Source: Hyphomicrobiales bacterium (GTDB lineage Bacteria > Pseudomonadota > Alphaproteobacteria > Rhizobiales > Beijerinckiaceae). From it: a DNA stretch of 64,000 bases. Shown here in pieces: positions 59,399-64,000 of this stretch. The notes under the pieces were generated by a model. The model had not been told where the DNA came from. It ran no database searches and saw only the letters and a program-made list of their open reading frames with translations. The first letter of the stretch is position 1, and the number at the start of each line of letters is the position of its first letter. The position numbers and the translations under genes are program-made. The stretch spans positions 1-64,000 of the forward strand of contig JAIXSM010000053.1 in assembly GCA_027484655.1 (NCBI GenBank), written 5' to 3'.

Positions 59399-60763
59399 AT
59401 GAGCCGGCCCGATGCGTCCGCCCGCACCTGCCTCACCATCGCCCTTGCAGCGGGCGAGGGCACGCGAATGAAGTCGGCGCTCCCCAAAGTGCTGCACCCC
59501 GTCGCCGGTCGCCCCATGGTGGCGCACGTTCTCGCCGCCTGCGCGACGGCGGGCGCGGATGCGCTGGCCGTGGTGGTCGGCCCTGGTCGTGACGACGTGG
59601 CCCGGGCGGCGACTGTGGCGGCGCCCGACGCCTCGATTTTCGTGCAAACTGAGCGGCTTGGCACCGCGCACGCAACCCTTGCCGCCCGCGACGCCATCGC
59701 CCGGGGGTGGGACGACCTGCTGATTGTTTTCGGCGACACGCCGCTCCTGCGCTCGGAAACGCTGGCCGCTCTTCGTGCAGCGCTTGCCAGCGGCGCCGCC
59801 GTCGCCGCCATGGGGTTCGAGCCGGCTGATCCCACCGGATACGGGCGTCTTCTGATCGAGGGCGGTGCGCTCCTCGCCATCCGTGAGCACAAGGACGCGA
59901 CCGCGGCGGAGCGCGCTGTCCGAACCTGCAACGCGGGCATCATGGCGATTGACGGGCGCCGCGCGCTGGAGCTGCTCGACGCGATCAGCAATACCAACGC
60001 CCAACGCGAATTCTACCTTACAGACGTTGTCGAGGTCGCCCGCGCCAGGGGTTTGCGGTGCGTCGCCGTCATGGCGCCGGAAGAGGAGGCCATGGGCGTC
60101 AACGACCGTGTGCAACTCGCCGCCGCCGAGGCCGTCATGCAGCGGCGCTTGCGCGAAAGCGCCATGCGGATGGGCGCGACCATGATCGCGCCTGAAACGG
60201 TGTTCATGTGCTGGGACACGCGAATCGGCCGGGATGTGCTGATCGAGCCGAACGTGGTCTTCGGTCCCGGCGTCGTGGTCGAGGACGGCGCGGTGATTCA
60301 CGCGTTTTCCCATCTGGAGGGCGCTTATGTGCGGGGCGGGGCGAGCGCCGGCCCGTTTGCGCGGCTGCGCCCGGGCGCGGATCTGGGCCGCAACGCCAAG
60401 GTGGGCAACTTTGTGGAAGTGAAGGCCGCGCAGGTGGGCGAGGGCGCCAAGATCAGCCATCTCAGCTACATCGGCGACGCTTCGGTCGGGGCGGACGCCA
60501 ACATCGGCGCCGGGACAATCACCTGTAATTACGATGGCTTCTCGAAGTTTCGCACCACCATCGGCGCGGGGGCTTTCATTGGCTCGAACTCCTCGCTGGT
60601 CGCCCCTGTCACCATCGGGCATGGCGCCTATGTGGGATCAGGCTCCGTGGTGACCGAGGACGTGGAGGCGGACGCGCTCGCCATCGCCCGCGGGCGACAG
60701 GCGCAGAAGCCCGGCTGGGCGGCGGCGTTCCGCGCGCGTCAGAAGCCGCGCGGGAAGACCTGA
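59399..60763 (+). CDS. glmU: Bifunctional UDP-GlcNAc pyrophosphorylase / glucosamine-1-phosphate acetyltransferase (GlmU)
   Basis: The protein has 454 residues. The nucleotidyltransferase half (1-235) has [33 protein letters not shown] and the REHKDAT loop. The left-handed beta-helix half (from about 250) has many hexapeptide turns ([41 protein letters not shown]). It makes UDP-GlcNAc from glucosamine-1-phosphate in two steps, for peptidoglycan and lipopolysaccharide. The gene is 90 bases ahead of glmS, a common arrangement that couples supply of amino sugars. Confidence 0.95.
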   Translation: MSRPDASARTCLTIALAAGEGTRMKSALPKVLHPVAGRPMVAHVLAACATAGADALAVVVGPGRDDVARAATVAAPDASIFVQTERLGTAHATLAARDAIARGWDDLLIVFGDTPLLRSETLAALRAALASGAAVAAMGFEPADPTGYGRLLIEGGALLAIREHKDATAAERAVRTCNAGIMAIDGRRALELLDAISNTNAQREFYLTDVVEVARARGLRCVAVMAPEEEAMGVNDRVQLAAAEAVMQRRLRESAMRMGATMIAPETVFMCWDTRIGRDVLIEPNVVFGPGVVVEDGAVIHAFSHLEGAYVRGGASAGPFARLRPGADLGRNAKVGNFVEVKAAQVGEGAKISHLSYIGDASVGADANIGAGTITCNYDGFSKFRTTIGAGAFIGSNSSLVAPVTIGHGAYVGSGSVVTEDVEADALAIARGRQAQKPGWAAAFRARQKPRGKT

Positions 60764-60852
60764 TCTTGACCACGGCCCTCGGGCGCTGTTCATGTCAGAC
60801 ATTGCGGTCGGTCGCGGCCTCCCGGGGCGTCCCGGCGAACGGAGAAAATTGA

Positions 60853-62679
60853 ATGTGCGGGATTGTCGGGATCATCGGGCGCGAGCCCGTCGCAGGCCGG
60901 CTGGTCGAGGCTCTGAAGCGTCTCGAGTATCGCGGTTATGATTCCGCCGGCATCGCCGCGCTGGAGGGGGGCGTGCTCGCGCGCCGCCGCGCCGAAGGCA
61001 AGCTGCGCAACCTCGACGCCAAACTGGAGCGCGAGCCGCTGCACGGGCATGTGGGCATCGGGCATACCCGCTGGGCCACCCACGGGCGCCCGACCGAGAA
61101 CAACGCGCATCCCCACGCGACCGAGCGGCTGGCCGTCGTCCACAACGGAATCATCGAGAATTTCCGGGAGCTTCGCGAGGAGCTGACCGCGCTCGGCCAC
61201 GTCTTCGCCTCGGAAACCGACACCGAGGTGGTGGCTCACCTCGTCACCCATGAGATGGGGCGCGGCAAGGCCCCGCGGGAGGCCGTCGCCGCCGCGCTTC
61301 CCCGCCTGAAGGGCGCCTTCGCGCTGGCGTTCATCTTCAACGGAGAGGACAATTTGCTGATCGGCGCCCGGCAGGGCGCCCCGCTCGCCGTCGGCTACGG
61401 CGAGGGCGAGATGTTCCTCGGCTCCGACGCGCTGGCGCTCGCTCCGTTTACGGATTCCATCACTTACCTTGAGGATGGCGACTGGGCGATTCTCACCCGT
61501 GACGGCGTCGAGTTCCGCGACGCGGCGGGCGCTGTGGTGCGCCGTGCGCGGCAGAAGACCCAGGCCTCCGCCTTCCTCATCGACAAGGGCAACCACCGCC
61601 ATTTCATGGCGAAGGAGATCCACGAGCAACCGGAAGTGGTTGGGCGCACGCTCGCCCATTACCTCGATATGTCGAACGGGTGCGTGAACCTGCCCTTCGA
61701 GATGCCGTTCGACGCGAGCAAGCTCACCCGCGTGACGATTTCAGCTTGTGGAACCGCGTATTACGCAGGCCTGATCGGCAAGTACTGGATCGAGCGCTAC
61801 GCGCGCATTCCCGTCGAGATCGACGTGGCGTCCGAGTTCCGTTACCGCGACGCGCCGCTGGACCCCAGCGGTTTGATGATCGTTGTTTCGCAGTCCGGCG
61901 AGACGGCGGACACGCTCGCCTCCCTGCGCTACGCTAAGGAGAACGGCCAGAAGGTGCTCTCGGTCGTGAACGTCCCCACGTCCACCATCGCGCGCGAGAG
62001 TGACGCGGTGGCGCTGACGCTGGCGGGGCCGGAGATTGGCGTCGCCTCCACGAAGGCGTTCACGTGCCAGCTTTCGGTGCTGGCGTGCCTCGCCATCGCC
62101 ATAGGGCGCGCCCGTGGTGCGGTGACGCCGGAGCGGGAAAAGGCGCTTGTCTCGCAGCTTATCGCCGTGCCCGGACTTATGGCCGATGCCGTGAAGCGCG
62201 AGCCCGCCATCGAGCAGCTCGCCGCCGCGCTGTCGAAGGCGAAAGATGTGCTCTATCTCGGGCGCGGCACCAGCTATCCGCTGGCGATGGAAGGCGCGCT
62301 CAAGCTCAAGGAAATTTCCTACATCCACGCCGAAGGCTACGCTGCCGGCGAGCTGAAGCACGGCCCTATTGCCCTCATCGACGAGACGATGCCCGTAATC
62401 GTCATCGCCCCCCATGACGGGGTGTTCGAGAAGACAGTCTCCAACATGCAGGAGGTCGCCGCTCGCGGCGGGCGCATCGTGCTCATCGGCGACGCCCGCG
62501 CGGCGGCTGAGGCCGCTATCGATTTCCAGGCTGTCGTGGCGATGCCGGATATGGCGCCGGACTTCGCGCCGATCGTCTACGCCGTGCCAGCGCAGATGCT
62601 CGCCTATCACACGGCGGTCGTCATGGGTAAGGACGTGGATCAGCCGCGCAATCTGGCCAAGAGCGTCACTGTCGAGTGA
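60853..62679 (+). CDS. glmS: Glutamine-fructose-6-phosphate aminotransferase (GlmS)
   Basis: The protein has 608 residues, usual for GlmS. MCGIVGIIG gives the N-terminal Cys nucleophile (after Met removal), RVEYRGYDSAG-like EYRGYDSAGIA, HTRWATHG and HNGIIENF build the glutaminase site. Two SIS isomerase domains follow: ISACGTAYYAG, VSQSGETADTLA and VASTKAFTCQL, then LYLGRGTSYPLAMEGALKLKEISYIHAE. It makes glucosamine-6-phosphate, the first step to UDP-GlcNAc. No glmS ribozyme is expected in this group and none is seen in the 89-base leader. Confidence 0.95.
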   Translation: MCGIVGIIGREPVAGRLVEALKRLEYRGYDSAGIAALEGGVLARRRAEGKLRNLDAKLEREPLHGHVGIGHTRWATHGRPTENNAHPHATERLAVVHNGIIENFRELREELTALGHVFASETDTEVVAHLVTHEMGRGKAPREAVAAALPRLKGAFALAFIFNGEDNLLIGARQGAPLAVGYGEGEMFLGSDALALAPFTDSITYLEDGDWAILTRDGVEFRDAAGAVVRRARQKTQASAFLIDKGNHRHFMAKEIHEQPEVVGRTLAHYLDMSNGCVNLPFEMPFDASKLTRVTISACGTAYYAGLIGKYWIERYARIPVEIDVASEFRYRDAPLDPSGLMIVVSQSGETADTLASLRYAKENGQKVLSVVNVPTSTIARESDAVALTLAGPEIGVASTKAFTCQLSVLACLAIAIGRARGAVTPEREKALVSQLIAVPGLMADAVKREPAIEQLAAALSKAKDVLYLGRGTSYPLAMEGALKLKEISYIHAEGYAAGELKHGPIALIDETMPVIVIAPHDGVFEKTVSNMQEVAARGGRIVLIGDARAAAEAAIDFQAVVAMPDMAPDFAPIVYAVPAQMLAYHTAVVMGKDVDQPRNLAKSVTVE

Positions 62680-63293
62680 TGCGCTCAACCATGCCATCCA
62701 CAGTTGTCTTCGACATCGGCAACGTCCTGCTGCGCTGGGACATGCGCGCGCTGTTCTCGAAGATCGTGCCTGCGGACCGGCTCGACTGGTTCATGGAGCA
62801 GGTCTGTCCGGTCTCGTGGCATGGACAGCTCGACGCAGGGCTCACCTATGCTGAGGCCATCGCCCAGCGGGTCGCGCTTTATCCCGACCATGCCGAGACG
62901 ATCGCGCATTATGATCCGCGTTGGCAGGAAACCATTGTCGGGGCCATCGACGGCTCGGTTCGCCTTCTTGAAGCCCTGCGCTCAGCCGGCGTGCCCACGT
63001 ACGCCATCACGAACTTTCCCGCCGAGAAGTTCGATGAAACCTGCGAGCTGTATCCCTTCCTGAAGGGGTTTCTGGGCGTCGTGGTGTCCGGCCGCGAGCG
63101 CCTCGTGAAGCCAGACCCGGCGATTTTCTCCCTGTTCCTCGACCGGTATGGGCTTCTCGCGGAAGATTGCGTGTTCATCGACGACTCGCCCGCCAATACG
63201 CAGGCCGCCCGGGCGCTGGGCTTCAGCGCCCTGCAGTTCACGGACCCAGGGCGTTTGGCGGTAGAGCTTCGGGCTCTGGGCCTGCCGGTTTAG
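62679..63293 (+). CDS. HAD-family phosphatase (YihX-like)
   Basis: The protein has 204 residues from the ATG at 62679, which overlaps the glmS stop codon (TGATG); a GTG at 62676 and an ATG at 62691 are alternatives. VFDIGNVLLRWD holds the catalytic Asp (residue 12), with YAITNFP for motif II and GRERLVKPDPAIFSLFLDRYGL and CVFIDDSPANTQAARALG for III and IV. The D-x-G-N-V start is usual for the YihX/epoxide-hydrolase-like subgroup. A sugar-phosphate substrate is possible next to glmS, but this is inference. Confidence 0.87.
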   Translation: MRSTMPSTVVFDIGNVLLRWDMRALFSKIVPADRLDWFMEQVCPVSWHGQLDAGLTYAEAIAQRVALYPDHAETIAHYDPRWQETIVGAIDGSVRLLEALRSAGVPTYAITNFPAEKFDETCELYPFLKGFLGVVVSGRERLVKPDPAIFSLFLDRYGLLAEDCVFIDDSPANTQAARALGFSALQFTDPGRLAVELRALGLPV

Positions 63294-63320
63294 GGCAAGT
63301 TAGGGCAAGTTGGGGCAAGC
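63291..63320. repeat. Three-copy ten-base direct repeat between the HAD and nadE genes
   Basis: TAGGGCAAGT is present twice in exact copies (63291-63300, 63301-63310), followed by a near copy TGGGGCAAGC. The first copy begins with the stop codon of the HAD gene. Its role is unknown. Confidence 0.7.
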
Positions 63321-63358
63321 CATTGCCGAGGCGCGGGGCGCGGGCTAAATGCGCCCCT

Positions 63359-64000
63359 ATGATCGCCAACGCCAAGCCGACCGACCGTCTGGTCATCGCT
63401 CTCGCCCAAATCGACTGCACCGTCGGCGACATCGCCGGCAATAGCGACCGCATCCGCGCCGCCCGGCGCGAGGCTGCGGCGCAGGGCGCCGATTTGGTCA
63501 TGTTCTCCGAGCTTTTCCTGTCGGGCTATCCGCCGGAAGATCTCGTCCTCAAGCCCGCCTTTCAGGAGGCCTGTCGCTCGGCGCTGGAGGATCTGGCGCG
63601 CGAGACCGCCGACGGCGGCCCGGCCATGCTCGTGGGCGTTCCGTGGGCAGAGGACGGCCTCTGCTACAACGCCTACGCCCTGCTGGACGGCGGCCGCATC
63701 GACGCGGTGCGCTTCAAGGTCGACCTGCCGAACTACGGCGTGTTCGACGAAAAGCGCGTGTTCGCGCAAGGGCGTGCGCCCGGCCCCATCTCGTTCCGCG
63801 GCGTGCGCATCGGCCTGCCGATCTGCGAGGACATCTGGACCCCGGACGTGGTGGAGACGCTGGCCGAGACCGGCGCCGAGCTGCTGCTCGTGCCCAACGG
63901 CTCGCCCTACTGGCGCGGCAAACACGACGAGCGTATCGCCATCGCGGTCGCCCGCGTGGCCGAGGCGCGCCTGCCGCTGGTCTATCTCAACCAGATCGGC
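63359..64000 (+). CDS. nadE: Glutamine-dependent NAD+ synthetase, N-terminal part (NadE; runs off the window)
   Basis: 214 residues are visible with no stop before the end of the window. The nitrilase-type glutaminase domain is clear: ALAQIDCTVGDIAGNSDRI near the start, E51 in MFSELFLSGYPPEDL, K120 in RFKVDLPNYGVFDE and C156 in GLPICEDIW, the Glu-Lys-Cys triad. The ammonia-dependent NAD synthetase domain should follow beyond the window. The enzyme turns nicotinic acid adenine dinucleotide into NAD+ with glutamine. The ATG at 63359 is 65 bases after the HAD stop codon. The ribosome site is weak. Confidence 0.9.
   Translation, partial: MIANAKPTDRLVIALAQIDCTVGDIAGNSDRIRAARREAAAQGADLVMFSELFLSGYPPEDLVLKPAFQEACRSALEDLARETADGGPAMLVGVPWAEDGLCYNAYALLDGGRIDAVRFKVDLPNYGVFDEKRVFAQGRAPGPISFRGVRIGLPICEDIWTPDVVETLAETGAELLLVPNGSPYWRGKHDERIAIAVARVAEARLPLVYLNQIG

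Noticed and set aside
60764-60852. glmS ribozyme or riboswitch in the glmS leader
   Set aside because: The leader has only 89 bases and no ribozyme core is visible; this element is confined mainly to Gram-positive bacteria.

Overview
The window is high-GC DNA with dense, short-spaced genes. It looks like an alphaproteobacterium of the order Hyphomicrobiales (Rhizobiales). The grounds are an IalB-family secreted protein, a glycine-rich giant autotransporter, an opgGH pair for periplasmic glucans, many tripartite tricarboxylate transporter (TTT) binding proteins, and an intergenic palindrome of a type common in this order. Genus cannot be told from the sequence alone. No rRNA, tRNA or CRISPR array was seen.

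Layout. 1-9545: the 3' part of a giant autotransporter adhesin, then an IalB-like secreted protein. 9546-13435: a small accessory patch with a frameshifted IS3 transposase remnant, a two-gene membrane-protein operon of unknown function, and a divergent pair coding for a small secreted protein and an exported amidohydrolase. 13448-15589: an exported protein with a CxxCH haem motif on the minus strand. 16082-34647: a long plus-strand catabolic region with TTT binding proteins, dehydrogenases, an LLM flavin monooxygenase, a nucleoside/BMP-type ABC importer, the only transcription factor in the window (a GntR/FCD protein with a clear palindromic operator), two MmgE/PrpD proteins, a complete TctCBA transporter and an SDR. 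34698-36494: a DEAD-box RNA helicase on the minus strand. 36824-41276: more binding proteins with a TauD-type dioxygenase and a second LLM monooxygenase. 41379-45079: a Rap1a-like secreted protein, a PrtD/PrtE type I secretion pair and an unlisted 58-residue membrane protein. 45232-54592: a second catabolic region with a two-subunit ThDP decarboxylase, three crotonase-fold proteins, an acyl-CoA dehydrogenase and an ADP-forming acyl-CoA synthetase, with a TTT binding protein at each end. 54710-64000: core genes for a coiled-coil membrane protein, OpgG/OpgH, GlmU, GlmS, a HAD phosphatase and the start of glutamine-dependent NAD synthetase.

The main theme is uptake and breakdown of organic acids. 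Eight TTT (Bug) binding proteins are present but only one TctA/TctB membrane pair, and nearly every binding protein sits beside a different set of oxidative or CoA-dependent enzymes. The most pathway-like unit is 46282-54592. Its genes could activate an acid to a CoA thioester, dehydrogenate it, hydrate or cleave it, and decarboxylate a 2-oxo acid, but the substrate is unknown. Both HCHL-like crotonases there lack the tyrosine that binds the phenol in the characterised enzyme, so a simple hydroxycinnamate pathway is unlikely.
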